From NCBI RefSeq assembly GCF_007066085.1, contig NZ_CP041405.1:372001-436000 (forward strand): DNA of 64,000 nucleotides. Reading direction: 5' to 3'. Source of the stretch: Paenibacillus thiaminolyticus (lineage in GTDB: Bacteria; Bacillota; Bacilli; Paenibacillales; Paenibacillaceae). The translations under genes and the position numbers were made by a program. Under the pieces are notes generated by a model, which was given only the letters and a program-made list of their open reading frames with translations, ran no database searches and was not told the DNA's origin. Below, piece after piece: positions 1-9,046 of this stretch. Within the stretch, counting starts at the first letter, position 1. Each line of letters starts with the position of its first letter.

Positions 1-1
1 G

Positions 2-877
2 TCCAAGCGCGACAATATGTATTTTTACTTATTTATTTCGCCGTGGCTGATTGGATTTATCGTTTTTGCGCTATACCCGATTCTGGCATCACTGTATTAC
101 AGCTTCACCGATTATGACATTATCAGCAGTCCGCATTTTATCGGTCTCGATAATTACAAAGAACTGTTCGAGGATGAATTGTTCTATAAATCGATTGCCG
201 TCACGCTGAAGTACACCTTGATTAGCGTTCCGTTAGGGCTATTTTTATCGTTGATTTTCGCGATGCTGATTAATATGAAGATCCCGGCGCGCGGATTTTT
301 CCGCACTGCGATGTATTTCCCGAGCATGGTCTCCGGCGTGTCGATGTCGCTGCTCTGGTTCTGGATTTTCAATCCGGAGGTTGGTGTGTTCAACTATATT
401 CTGTCCTGGTTCGGGGTGAAAGGACCGGCATGGTTCCTCGATGAGAACTTTGCCATCTGGGCGTTAATCATTATGACGTTCTGGGGCGTAGGCGCGGGGA
501 TGATCATATTCCTGGCCGGCTTGCAGGGCGTTCCGAGCAGCCTGCTGGAAGCGGCGAAGCTGGATGGCGCAGGCCGCTGGACAACGTTCTGGAATGTTAC
601 GTTCCCGATGATTTCACCGGTATTTTTATTCCAGTTGATTATGTCGGTCATTGAATCGTTCCAGGTCTTTACCCAAGCTTATGTTATGACCCAAGGCGGC
701 CCGAATTATTCCACCCGGTTCTATGTCTATAACGTCTATGTAAGCGCGTTCAAAGACTTCCGGCTCGGATATGCGTCGGCGATGGCCTGGCTGCTGCTGC
801 TTGCGATTCTCATCATTACGGTCATCATTATGCAATCATCGAACCGGTTTGTCTACTATGAAGGAGGGCGGGAGTAA
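2..877 (+). CDS. Sugar ABC transporter permease, MalF/UgpA type (5' end outside window)
   Basis: Inner-membrane permease of a carbohydrate-uptake ABC importer. The frame is open from the window edge, so the true start may lie upstream; the first ATG is at 17. About six hydrophobic segments are visible, beginning with FYLFISPWLIGFIVFALYP. The EAA loop that contacts the ATPase is present as EAAKLDGAGRWTTFWNVTFP. The stop overlaps the start of the next permease (ATG at 877), so the two are translationally coupled. The substrate cannot be told from sequence. No ATPase gene is in view; CUT1 importers often share one MsmX-like ATPase encoded elsewhere. Confidence 0.93.
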   Translation, partial: SKRDNMYFYLFISPWLIGFIVFALYPILASLYYSFTDYDIISSPHFIGLDNYKELFEDELFYKSIAVTLKYTLISVPLGLFLSLIFAMLINMKIPARGFFRTAMYFPSMVSGVSMSLLWFWIFNPEVGVFNYILSWFGVKGPAWFLDENFAIWALIIMTFWGVGAGMIIFLAGLQGVPSSLLEAAKLDGAGRWTTFWNVTFPMISPVFLFQLIMSVIESFQVFTQAYVMTQGGPNYSTRFYVYNVYVSAFKDFRLGYASAMAWLLLLAILIITVIIMQSSNRFVYYEGGRE

Positions 878-1761
878 TGAGCGGCAGTGCGATGGATACG
901 AATCCGAAGCTTAGCGGGGATCGCAAGAAAAGAATGACCCCGGGACAAATGTTCGCCTTCCTATTATTGATTGCCATTACGGTGACGATGCTGTTCCCGC
1001 TGGTGTTCATGGTGTCGACGGCATTGAAAACATCGAAGGAAATGCTTCAGTTTCCGCCAACCATTATTCCGCAGACGTTTGCTTGGGATAATTTCAAGAC
1101 GCTGTTCACCGACAACGAGATCAAGTTCGGGATTTTATACAAGAACAGTCTCATCATTGCCGCATTCTCGGTGTTCGGCACGGTTCTGTCTTCCTCGCTG
1201 GTGGCCTACGGGTTTTCCCGATTCCGGGCCAGAGGCAAAAAGCTGATGTTCATGCTGATGATTTCGACGATGATGCTGCCTTATCCGGCCGTCATGATAC
1301 CGCAATTTTTGCTCTTTTCCAAGCTGGGGTGGATGAATACGTTTTTGCCGCTCACCGTACCGACGTTTTTCGGTTCCGCTTATCAGATCTTTTTGCTGAG
1401 ACAGTTTTTCATGTCGCTGCCGAATGAATTATATGATTCCGGTAAAATCGACGGCTGCGGCGAATTTCGGATGTTCTGGAACATCGCGCTGCCGCTGTCC
1501 GGCCCGGCCTTGGCTACCGTTGCCATCTTCACATTCATATGGACATGGAACGATCTGTTGGGCCCGGTCTTGTACTTGAGCTCGCAAGATAAATTCACTT
1601 TGCCGGTCGGTCTGGCGGCGATGATGTCGTCCAAGTTCCGAATTGCTCCTTACAACTTGTTGATGTGCGCATCGATAATGACCACCTTGCCGGTCGTCGC
1701 GATCTTCGCCGTCGCACAGAAGCGCTTCACAGAGGGGATTGTGCTGACAGGTATTAAGTAA
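877..1761 (+). CDS. Sugar ABC transporter permease, MalG/UgpE type
   Basis: Second permease of the CUT1-type importer, 294 residues with about six membrane segments. A cytoplasmic N-terminus of about 25 residues precedes the first (MFAFLLLIAITVTMLFPLVF). The EAA-loop equivalent is DSGKIDGCGEFRMFWNIALP, near residue 190. The C-terminus (RFTEGIVLTGIK) is typical of MalG homologues. It starts one base after the last sense codon of the upstream gene and is followed at 65 bp by the binding-protein gene. It should form a heterodimer with the first permease. Confidence 0.95.
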   Translation: MSGSAMDTNPKLSGDRKKRMTPGQMFAFLLLIAITVTMLFPLVFMVSTALKTSKEMLQFPPTIIPQTFAWDNFKTLFTDNEIKFGILYKNSLIIAAFSVFGTVLSSSLVAYGFSRFRARGKKLMFMLMISTMMLPYPAVMIPQFLLFSKLGWMNTFLPLTVPTFFGSAYQIFLLRQFFMSLPNELYDSGKIDGCGEFRMFWNIALPLSGPALATVAIFTFIWTWNDLLGPVLYLSSQDKFTLPVGLAAMMSSKFRIAPYNLLMCASIMTTLPVVAIFAVAQKRFTEGIVLTGIK

Positions 1762-1825
1762 TTGATTCCGCGTTCCGCCATCAATTACTTGATATACTCT
1801 AATACGTTTAAGGGGGATGTATGGA

Positions 1826-3175
1826 ATGAAGCAAGGCAACAAAAAGTGGTTCATGCTGCTGAGCCTGACCCTCGCTGTCGCGATGCTCTTGTCCGCTTGC
1901 GGCGGGGGAGAAGGGGACAACGGCTCGGGACCGGTGACGATTACGTATTATACGATCGACTCTCCGGACCGGACGTATGTCGAGAAGCTGATTCCGGACT
2001 TCGAAAGCAAGCATCCGAATATTAAAGTCAAAGTAGAAAAAGCGCCTTATGAGCAATTTGATTCCAAATTGCAGGCGAATATCGCGGCGAAAAACGCGCC
2101 CGACGTGACGTCTCACTTCGGCTACGGCGGCTTCGCCGAGTATTTTAATAAGGATTTGCTGGCCGATTTGACCGCAATTATGAAGGAAGACAACTTCAAC
2201 CCGGCCGATTACGGCATCAAAGAAGAGCTGATGGACATTTATAAAGTGCAGGACAAAACATACGGCATTCCGTTCAGCAACTATGTAACGATACTGCTCT
2301 ATAATAAAGACTTGTTCGATAAAGCAGGCGTGCCGTATCCTCCTTCGGACTATGAGGATCCGAGCTGGACGTTCGATAAAATGGTCGAGCTGGCCGAAAA
2401 GCTAACCATTCGCGACGATGATATCGAGAAAGCGCAGTATGGCGTCGATTTCAACTGGGGCGAGCTGGATATGAGACCGGCCTACTTCGGGGCCATAGTC
2501 TATTCCGATGACACGTGGACGAACGGCGGCAAGCCAAGCGAGACGCATTTCGATTCGCCGGAAGCGATTGCCGCATATAAGAAATGGATTGGACTCATCT
2601 GGGATAAGCAGGTCTCTCCATCTCCGGCCTGGTCCAAGTCCGTGGCAGGACAATTCGGCGATCCGTTCCTGTCCGGCAAAATCGGCATGTCGGTGGGCGG
2701 CTCCTGGAATTTGGCGAGTCAGGATCAATACAACTTCAAGGTCGGAGTCGCTGCCGTTCCGTTCGGCGGCAATGAGAAGGAACGAAGCGTACTGTATGTT
2801 GACCCGCTGTTCGTACTGAAAGATTCCAAGCATCCGAAGGAAGCCTATGAATTCATTAAATATATGATCTCCAAGGATGTGCAGGAAAAATCGATCGAAT
2901 TGAGCGGCGGCACGCCTCCGATCAATGAGCAGGCGAAAGAAAAATACTACAATAACTTCGAAGGCGTAGATCCGCAAGTTATTAAAAACGTATATGACGG
3001 AGCCAACAAATACGGCGTAGAATCGTTCAACCATTTGGTCGCGAACTACTCGCAAATCAATGAATTGTTCATTAATGAGTTCGCCGCCGCCCAGAACAAT
3101 ACCAGGAGTGTTGAAGAAGTGATGCCAGAGATTCAGAAAAAATTAGATAAGCTGTTGGAACGGGTAAATCGATAA
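1826..3175 (+). CDS. Extracellular sugar-binding lipoprotein of the ABC importer
   Basis: Solute-binding protein of family 1, about 449 residues. It has a lipoprotein signal (MKQGNKKWFMLLSLTLAVAM, then LLSAC), so the cysteine is lipidated and the protein sits on the outer face of the membrane. Typical family stretches follow: TYYTIDSPDRTYVEKLIPDF and the C-terminal helical region ending KKLDKLLERVNR. I chose ATG 1826 over the in-frame ATG 1817 because the AGGGGG motif at 1811-1816 is 9 nt from 1826 but touches 1817. It delivers the substrate to the two permeases upstream; order permease-permease-binding protein. Confidence 0.94.
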   Translation: MKQGNKKWFMLLSLTLAVAMLLSACGGGEGDNGSGPVTITYYTIDSPDRTYVEKLIPDFESKHPNIKVKVEKAPYEQFDSKLQANIAAKNAPDVTSHFGYGGFAEYFNKDLLADLTAIMKEDNFNPADYGIKEELMDIYKVQDKTYGIPFSNYVTILLYNKDLFDKAGVPYPPSDYEDPSWTFDKMVELAEKLTIRDDDIEKAQYGVDFNWGELDMRPAYFGAIVYSDDTWTNGGKPSETHFDSPEAIAAYKKWIGLIWDKQVSPSPAWSKSVAGQFGDPFLSGKIGMSVGGSWNLASQDQYNFKVGVAAVPFGGNEKERSVLYVDPLFVLKDSKHPKEAYEFIKYMISKDVQEKSIELSGGTPPINEQAKEKYYNNFEGVDPQVIKNVYDGANKYGVESFNHLVANYSQINELFINEFAAAQNNTRSVEEVMPEIQKKLDKLLERVNR

Positions 3176-3228
3176 GGCGGTTGTGACAATTCTAAGGATA
3201 GATCAGATTACAATGAGATAGCTGAGAG

Positions 3229-3268
3229 AAGGACGGCATCGATAGCGATGCTGTCCTTTTGCATTTTG
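3229..3268 (+). terminator. Rho-independent terminator after the ABC operon
   Basis: AAGGACGGCATC pairs with GATGCTGTCCTT (3247-3258) and is followed by a T-rich stretch (TTTTGCATTTT). It lies 54 bp after the binding-protein stop and ends just before the convergent VOC gene. Confidence 0.8.
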
Positions 3269-3277
3269 GCGATTCGG

Positions 3278-3739
3278 TTACCAGTCTACCTGCCGGCCGT
3301 GCGCCAGTTCCCATTCTTCCCAGGACACTACGCTTAATTCTGGCTGCGGCTTATCGGGCAGCATGGAGAGAAATTCGAGAGAATGTCCGTCGGGGTCGGC
3401 AAAGTAGATCGATACGGCTGGCATCCATGCAAAGACAAAGGGGCGTTCCGTGCCATCATTCAAGAAGTTCCGCACAGGAAGTCCGCGTTCTTGTAAAAAC
3501 GGAACTGCATGCTTCATATGATCGATCGTCGTGTGAAAGGCAAAGTGCTGCCGAATGACTTGAGCCGGTTCTTTTTCCCATATGCCGAGCATTGCTTTTC
3601 CTCTCTCACCAATCCAATAGAATCTTACTCGCCGATTGTCGTGATAGGCAAATTCCAGACCAAGCGTGTTCTCGTAAAATTCGGCTGATCGTTCCAGATT
3701 GGTCACATGGATATGTGTCTCGAACAAACCTTGTATCAA
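3278..3739 (-). CDS. VOC (glyoxalase/bleomycin resistance) superfamily protein
   Basis: A 153-residue protein of the vicinal-oxygen-chelate fold with paired beta-alpha-beta-beta-beta modules. The N-terminal HIHVTNLERSAEFYENTLGL and C-terminal IYFADPDGHSLEFL are classic VOC strands. Probable metal ligands are a His in the first strand, a His in FAFHTT and the Glu of HSLEF. The start is a TTG at 3739: AAGGAGG is 7 nt upstream, whereas the in-frame GTG at 3748 overlaps the ribosome binding site. Function is not determined by sequence; members include dioxygenases, thiol transferases and antibiotic-binding proteins. Confidence 0.85.
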   Translation of the reverse strand: MIQGLFETHIHVTNLERSAEFYENTLGLEFAYHDNRRVRFYWIGERGKAMLGIWEKEPAQVIRQHFAFHTTIDHMKHAVPFLQERGLPVRNFLNDGTERPFVFAWMPAVSIYFADPDGHSLEFLSMLPDKPQPELSVVSWEEWELAHGRQVDW

Positions 3740-3855
3740 AGCATTCACCTCCTTATTGGAAAGTATATTCCAAGTTGACGAATAGAAGTAGAATACGGAT
3801 GCAGAACATCAATTCATGTAACAGGAAAAACACAACATTTCGGGAATAGGTATAG

Positions 3856-4737
3856 ATGGATATCAAGATTGCCGCGGCTAAGGGAGTGCTCTTCTCGGGG
3901 CTGGGGAATTCGTTCTCACTGGATCGCACTCGGCGGAAATTCGCCATTCTGAACGCAGATGACGAGGCGTCGGCCTATTTCCGCGACCTGACGTCAGCAC
4001 AGGTGATTACATATGGAATTCATAAGGATGCCGATGTGAGAGCGGCAGAGATTCAATTGACTTCGCGAGGAACAACCTTCATGCTGCATTCCTTCGCAGG
4101 AACGATGGCGATGGAATTGAAGTTGGTCGGCATGTTCAATGTATACAACGCGCTCGCTGCGAACGGCACGGCACTTGCGGAGCGCATTACGCTTGAGATG
4201 ATCCGGCAAGGACTGGCAGACTTGACGAGTGTGCCCGGCCGGATGGAGGTCATTGACGAAGGACAGGATTTTCTTGTGCTGGCCGATTACGCCCACACAC
4301 CGGACGGCTTAGATAAGGCACTCAGCGCTGTGCGCGAATTCGCGGAAGGCAAGATCATCACCGTGTTCGGCTGCGGCGGGGACCGAGATCGGAGCAAACG
4401 GCCGCTTATGGGCCAATTGGCCGCAAAATACAATGATGTAGTCATCGTCACTTCCGATAATCCTCGCAGTGAAGATCCGGTAAGCATCCTGAAAGATATC
4501 GAGAAGGGCATGCATGAAAACGGAGCCCGCGAAGCATCGTATGTCCTCATTGAAGATCGAAGGCAAGCGATTGTCCGGGAGATTGGGATAGCCGGCCCAG
4601 GCGATATCGTGTTCATTGCGGGCAAAGGTCATGAAACCTATCAATTGATCAACGAGCAGACGCTGCATTTTGATGACCGGGATGAGGCGAGGGAAGCGAT
4701 CCGGCAAAAAATGCTGGCCGAGCGGAAGAGGCAGTGA
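3856..4737 (+). pseudogene. murE: 5'-truncated murE-type Mur ligase remnant
   Basis: The 293 codons match the C-terminal ~60% of UDP-MurNAc-tripeptide synthetase: end of the ATPase domain (AAAKGVLFSGLGN, NADDEASAYF), the YNALAA segment and the ligase domain with DYAHTPDGL, FGCGGDRDRSKRP and the DNPR motif that marks meso-diaminopimelate specificity. The N-terminal UDP-binding domain and the ATP-binding GTNGKT loop are missing, and a TAG at 3853-3855 sits directly before the fragment. MurE is normally about 490 residues. I infer a dead paralogue; a functional murE must exist elsewhere. No ribosome binding site precedes the ATG. Confidence 0.8.
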
Positions 4738-4840
4738 CGGGAAATCGGAATCAGTCCATTGAGCCAACGTATAACAACATGGCATGTTACGTATATTATA
4801 GAGCGTATCATGATAGAGGCCCAGATGGAGGTTGATAGGA

Positions 4841-5020
4841 ATGAATACGCAAAGAGCGATCGAAATCTCAGCATCGCCGGTTATGGTAGACGTGACTTAC
4901 CAAGGGGAGCCCGTATACATTCAACATGTGAATGAAGAGGACGGCATCGCAAGAATTTACCCTCTTAGCCATCCGGAAGAGGAACGGGACGTTCCGGTTA
5001 ACATGCTTAGCGAACGGTGA
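4841..5020 (+). CDS. sspH: Small acid-soluble spore protein, H type
   Basis: A 59-residue protein that matches the SspH family over its full length: MNTQRAIEISASP, VDVTYQGEPVYIQHVNEE, ARIYPL. In Bacillus SspH is made in the forespore and deposited in the spore core. The ribosome binding site GGAGG (4827-4831) is 9 nt from ATG 4841, so I prefer this to the in-frame TTG at 4832. It is monocistronic, between the murE remnant and a strong terminator. This is one of the clearest signs of an endospore former. Confidence 0.93.
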   Translation: MNTQRAIEISASPVMVDVTYQGEPVYIQHVNEEDGIARIYPLSHPEEERDVPVNMLSER

Positions 5021-5060
5021 ATAACAAGGAGGCGGCCTGGCCGCCTCCTGTTACTTTCTA
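5021..5060 (+). terminator. Terminator after sspH
   Basis: AACAAGGAGGCGGCC pairs with GGCCGCCTCCTGTT, giving a long GC-rich stem followed by ACTTTCT. It can serve both sspH and the convergent cation transporter. Confidence 0.85.
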
Positions 5061-5081
5061 CAGAACATCGCAGCCGCTCCG

Positions 5082-5957
5082 CTATCGATGTTTTATTTCA
5101 TGCTCCGGTTCAACATGAATGAATACTTGCGCCCGGCGGAACGCCGCCGTAATCGCCTGCTCGATGTTATCGCATAGTTGGTGCGCCGAGTCTATGTCCA
5201 TCTTGGAGGGGACCACGAGATGGAAATCGACATATTCGACGGGACCGGAACGCCGGGTGCGCAAGTCATGGAACTCAATATATTGTCCTTGATAAGATTG
5301 AATCACTTGCACAATTTCTTCTTCCTCTTCATCGGTCAAGCGTGCATCGAGCAGCGGAGGGAAGGATTCCTTCATTAGCTTGTACGCCTCTCTCATGATG
5401 TACAGAGCCAGAATGATGCCGATGATCGGATCCAATATCGTCCATCCTGTCAAGGCGGCCAGCAACAGGCTGCCTCCGACGCCTAATGATGTATACACAT
5501 CGGTAAGCAAATGCAGCGCATTGGATTTCATGGCAACCGAATTCAGCTCTGATGCCGCTTTGCTTACCCGGCGCGATACGAAGAAATTGATTCCAGCCCC
5601 GACAAACATGACGAAGACGCCCAAGTAAGGAAGCTCAATTGGCGTAGGCTCGAACAGCTTATGAACACATTCATAGATAATCCAGGCGCCCGCCACAAAA
5701 ATAAGCAGCGTCTCAATGGTTCCCGAGATGTTCTCCACCTTGCCGTGACCATAAGGATGGTTCTTATCTGCTGAACGGCCCGACAGCCGCACCGAGAAAA
5801 AAGCGATCAAGGAAGCCGCCAAATCCAGGGAGGAGTGGATCGCTTCCGAGATGACGGCAATCGAGCCGGTAAAAATGCCCACGATGAGCTTCAACAAGAC
5901 GACGAAGGCATTACTGAGCACTGATAAAATAGCTATTTTTGGACCATTCATATGCAT
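5082..5957 (-). CDS. Cation diffusion facilitator family transporter (FieF-like)
   Basis: A 291-residue membrane protein exporting divalent metal (Zn, Fe, Mn or Co class) in exchange for protons. TM2 carries SEAIHSSLDLAASLIAF, corresponding to the HxxxD metal site, and TM5 carries LTDVYTSLGV, the second HxxxD-type motif (HLLTD). The cytoplasmic C-terminal domain (residues ~205-290) has EFHDLRTRRSG, HLVV and IHVEPEHE. The ATG at 5957 is preferred because TTGGGG lies 5 nt upstream; a GTG at 5960 is directly adjacent. It is transcribed alone. Confidence 0.93.
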   Translation of the reverse strand: MHMNGPKIAILSVLSNAFVVLLKLIVGIFTGSIAVISEAIHSSLDLAASLIAFFSVRLSGRSADKNHPYGHGKVENISGTIETLLIFVAGAWIIYECVHKLFEPTPIELPYLGVFVMFVGAGINFFVSRRVSKAASELNSVAMKSNALHLLTDVYTSLGVGGSLLLAALTGWTILDPIIGIILALYIMREAYKLMKESFPPLLDARLTDEEEEEIVQVIQSYQGQYIEFHDLRTRRSGPVEYVDFHLVVPSKMDIDSAHQLCDNIEQAITAAFRRAQVFIHVEPEHEIKHR

Positions 5958-6110
5958 CACAACCCCAAGCTTCGTTATTGTTCATATACAATAACAAACG
6001 AAAGTCGAGTGGGTCTACAGAAACCTTTTTTCATACTCGCCGTCATGTAGCCTACATTAAAAACTGTTGCTCCTTCACAAAACTTGACGGGTACCGCCAT
6101 TTGATGCCTC

Positions 6111-7349
6111 TTAGCTTTTGCCAGAGGGGTTCTTCGCTTGTCCGGGTACGCTTCCTTTGCTTTTTTCCCATCGGAAGATCTTATTCAATCCCTTGAAAAT
6201 GAGTCTGGATTCCTTCGTCAGCAGCGGTCCCAAAATGGCAAGAATGAGCACATACAGTGCCGCGAACGGCTGGAGCAGCTCAAGCAGTCCGCCGGATCTG
6301 CCAAGGTTCGCCATAATGATGGAGAACTCGCCGCGCGATACTATGGTCAGCCCGATATTGGCCGACGCCTTGGGAGACAAGCCCGCGCTCTTGCCAGCGA
6401 GCATACCGGCAAGGAAGTTGCCGAACAATGTCACCGCAACGGCTCCCACCGACAGCCACAAAGCTCCGCCGAGCGCGGAAGGAACGATGGTCAGTCCGAA
6501 GCTGAAAAAGAATAACGCGCCGAAAAAATCACGGAACGGCAAAATCATCTGTTCGATTCGTTTCATGTGCATCGTTTCAGCGAGTATGAGCCCGGTCAGA
6601 AGCGCGCCGATCGCTTCAGCTACATGAATCGTCTCCGCGAACCCGGCCACGAGGAATAAGAAGCCGAATACGAGCAGCAAGAACAATTCATTGGAGCGGA
6701 TGTTGAATACCTTATTCAGAAGAGGCGCAGCTGCGCGTCCGACAATCAGCAAGAGAAGCATGAATCCTAGAGCGTACAAGGCTGACAATATTACGCCGCC
6801 CACAGAGGACGAGTCGCTGAGGACCAACCCGGACAGGACGGAGATGTATACCGCGAGGAAAATGTCCTCGAACATGATGATTCCCAAAATCATCTCGGTC
6901 TCGGGATTGGCGGTTCGCTTCAAATCAACGAGCACCTTCGCCACGATCGCGCTGGATGAAATGGTCGTAATGCCGGCCATAACCATCGTTTCCTCAATAG
7001 GGAAGCCGTTGACCCACCCATAGAGCAAGCCTAATGTGAAGTTAATAAGGATATAGATGGTTCCGCCCATGACGATGGAGCGGCCTGATTTCATTAAGCG
7101 GCCGATCGAAAACTCGAGCCCCAAATAGAAGAGCAGAAAAAGCACGCCAAGCCGTCCCATAAAGGCAATGACCTCCGCGCTCTCGATAAATCGGAAGTCG
7201 AATGCGCCAAAATGGGGCGCATGCGGGCCTACGGCCATGCCGACCAAAATATAAAAAGGAATGACCGAAGTCCGAATGCTGGCCGCGAGCAGTCCAACCA
7301 GGGCAATGAGAATAACAGCAAGTCCAACTTCCAGTACGAGATGATCCAT
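6111..7349 (-). CDS. khtU: K+/H+ antiporter membrane subunit KhtU (CPA2 family)
   Basis: A 412-residue CPA2 antiporter with 12-13 hydrophobic segments and no TrkA-N domain, as for Bacillus KhtU. Recognisable parts are the N-terminal VLEVGLAVILIALVGLLAAS, the YLGLEFS segment and the GAL(L)TGLILAET region. It starts 2 nt after the khtT stop, so the pair is one operon with the subunit order of B. subtilis khtTU. In B. subtilis the complex exports K+ (and NH4+) and responds to methylglyoxal, cyclic di-AMP and alkaline pH. Confidence 0.92.
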   Translation of the reverse strand: MDHLVLEVGLAVILIALVGLLAASIRTSVIPFYILVGMAVGPHAPHFGAFDFRFIESAEVIAFMGRLGVLFLLFYLGLEFSIGRLMKSGRSIVMGGTIYILINFTLGLLYGWVNGFPIEETMVMAGITTISSSAIVAKVLVDLKRTANPETEMILGIIMFEDIFLAVYISVLSGLVLSDSSSVGGVILSALYALGFMLLLLIVGRAAAPLLNKVFNIRSNELFLLLVFGFLFLVAGFAETIHVAEAIGALLTGLILAETMHMKRIEQMILPFRDFFGALFFFSFGLTIVPSALGGALWLSVGAVAVTLFGNFLAGMLAGKSAGLSPKASANIGLTIVSRGEFSIIMANLGRSGGLLELLQPFAALYVLILAILGPLLTKESRLIFKGLNKIFRWEKSKGSVPGQAKNPSGKS

Positions 7350-7351
7350 GA

Positions 7352-7843
7352 TCAGCGTCTCCCGGTTTGCAGCAGCTGCTTCAACTGCTTCAATTGGTGG
7401 CGTTCGCCCGCGACGACGAGGATGGTGTCTGCCTTAAAGATATACTCCGGTCCGGGATTGATATGCTTGGCGCCTTTCTCGATGGCGGCAATAATCGTGA
7501 CTCCCGCCGTCTGCCGGATATTCGCCTCGCCAATCGTGCTGCCGATACAAGCTGCGTCAGGCGCGACTCTGTACCATTCAATCGTCAAATCCTCTAACGC
7601 GACATCCATCGTCTCCAATGCCTTCGGCCGGTAAGTCATTCCGCCGACGATGGCGGCAAGTTGTCTTGCTTCTTCATCCTCAAGCGTAACCATGGATGTG
7701 CAATCATCCTGATCAAGGTTATCAAAATGATACACTTCACGCCGGCCGTCGTCATGGATGACAATGACCAGCCTGTCGCTGCTTTGCGTGACCATTTCGT
7801 ATTTATGACCGATGCCTGGCAGATCGGTTTCTTTAATGTACAT
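7352..7843 (-). CDS. khtT: K+/H+ antiporter regulatory subunit KhtT (RCK_C domain)
   Basis: A 163-residue cytoplasmic protein that matches KhtT from end to end: [51 protein letters not shown] in the N-terminal half, and a C-terminal RCK_C/TrkA-C domain ([40 protein letters not shown]). In B. subtilis this domain binds cyclic di-AMP and controls KhtU. A strong GGAGGTTGAGAGC ribosome binding site precedes the ATG. Directly followed by khtU. Confidence 0.95.
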   Translation of the reverse strand: MYIKETDLPGIGHKYEMVTQSSDRLVIVIHDDGRREVYHFDNLDQDDCTSMVTLEDEEARQLAAIVGGMTYRPKALETMDVALEDLTIEWYRVAPDAACIGSTIGEANIRQTAGVTIIAAIEKGAKHINPGPEYIFKADTILVVAGERHQLKQLKQLLQTGRR

Positions 7844-7972
7844 GCTCTCAACCTCCTCAATTGCGGTTAGTGTGTGAATAAAGCAGGGATTTTAATCAGG
7901 AAATGGGGGAAATGGAAGCGGACGAGCCATCCGTGCCATAGGGTTAACATTAACGAGCTGGCAAAAATGTCC

Positions 7973-8026
7973 TTGACTTATGAACTGGGAAAATGTTACG
8001 ATTCTTATCGACCGACAGTCTGTCGG
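7973..8026 (+). promoter_or_regulatory. Promoter with palindromic operator before the ABC exporter
   Basis: A -35 TTGACT (7973-7978) and a -10 TACGAT (7997-8002) are 18 bp apart. At the expected transcription start lies the perfect palindrome CCGACAGTCTGTCGG (8012-8026), the size and symmetry of a TetR-type operator. No regulator gene is adjacent, so its protein must be encoded elsewhere. Confidence 0.65.
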
Positions 8027-8077
8027 GCGTTGTGGAGGTATGAAAAATGGAAATCCCAATAAAAGGAGCGGAATCCA

Positions 8078-9040
8078 ATGACTAAAACAGAAGTGGTTAT
8101 GCAGGCTGCTGAAGCGGCGATTGGGATGGACAACATTATCGTGGTGAAAGATTTTGTGAAGAAATATGGGGATTTCACAGCAGTTGACAGGGTATCCTTT
8201 GAAGTCGAGAGTGGAAGCATCTTCGGCTTTTTAGGACCTAACGGTGCGGGCAAAAGCACCACAATCAACACCTTATGTACGATCATGGAGAAAACTTCGG
8301 GCGTGCTGCTCATCGACGGCAAGGATGTACACCGGGATAAAGACAAAGTCCGAAGCGTGATTGGGGTTGTGTTCCAAGATTCCACCCTCGACAACAAAAT
8401 GACGGTTGAAGAGAATTTGAAGATGCACTGTTATTTTTACGGTTTGCCGAAATCCATTATGAATGAGCGTATTGATTTTGTGCTGGAGATCGTTGATTTG
8501 CCGAACTGGAAAAAGGCAATGGCCGGCAGCTTGTCGGGAGGCATGAAAAGAAGAGTCGAGATCGCTAGAAGCCTCCTGCATTTTCCTAAAGTTTTGTTTT
8601 TGGATGAACCTACGACAGGGCTTGATCCGCAGACGAGAGCGAATACTTGGGAGTACATTATCAAGCTGCAGAAGGAGAAAAATCTGACGATATTTTTAAC
8701 GACTCATTATATGGACGAGGCTGAAATTTGCAATAAAGTAGCTGTTATGGACCGCGGCAAAATTATTGCGTTCGATGAGCCGCATGCATTGAAGCAGCGA
8801 TACACCAAAGACAAAGTTCATATCGCTAGCAGCGACGAGCATGCATTAGAAAAGTTGTTACAACATTTTGAGATGAGCTATGAGAAAAAAAACGGTTACT
8901 TCGCCGCAGAATTTACCCGTTTATCCGACCTGCTGGACATCGTCAGCGAACATCGGCCGGCGATTACCGATATCGAAATTAAAAAAGGTACCTTAAACGA
9001 TGTGTTTCTCGAAATTACGGGCAAGGATATAAGGGGGTAA
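8078..9040 (+). CDS. ABC exporter ATPase, DrrA/CcmA type
   Basis: A 320-residue ATP-binding subunit of an ABC-2 exporter. Walker A is GPNGAGKS (residues ~53-60), the signature is SLSGGMKRR, Walker B is VLFLDEPTTGLD, and the H-loop is TTHYMDEAE. The C-terminal ~90 residues form the DrrA-type extension ending GTLNDVFLEITGKDIRG. The ribosome binding site AAAGGAG lies 9 nt before the ATG. The permease starts 6 nt after its stop. The substrate (drug, lipid or peptide) is unknown. The palindromic operator upstream suggests induction by a ligand. Confidence 0.93.
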   Translation: MTKTEVVMQAAEAAIGMDNIIVVKDFVKKYGDFTAVDRVSFEVESGSIFGFLGPNGAGKSTTINTLCTIMEKTSGVLLIDGKDVHRDKDKVRSVIGVVFQDSTLDNKMTVEENLKMHCYFYGLPKSIMNERIDFVLEIVDLPNWKKAMAGSLSGGMKRRVEIARSLLHFPKVLFLDEPTTGLDPQTRANTWEYIIKLQKEKNLTIFLTTHYMDEAEICNKVAVMDRGKIIAFDEPHALKQRYTKDKVHIASSDEHALEKLLQHFEMSYEKKNGYFAAEFTRLSDLLDIVSEHRPAITDIEIKKGTLNDVFLEITGKDIRG

Positions 9041-9046
9041 CTGGGG

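Noticed and set aside
8040..8081. 13-codon leader-like ORF before the ABC exporter ATPase
   Set aside because: Its ribosome binding site is only 1 nt from the ATG, no hairpin hides the real start, and AAAGGAG for the true gene is exposed.
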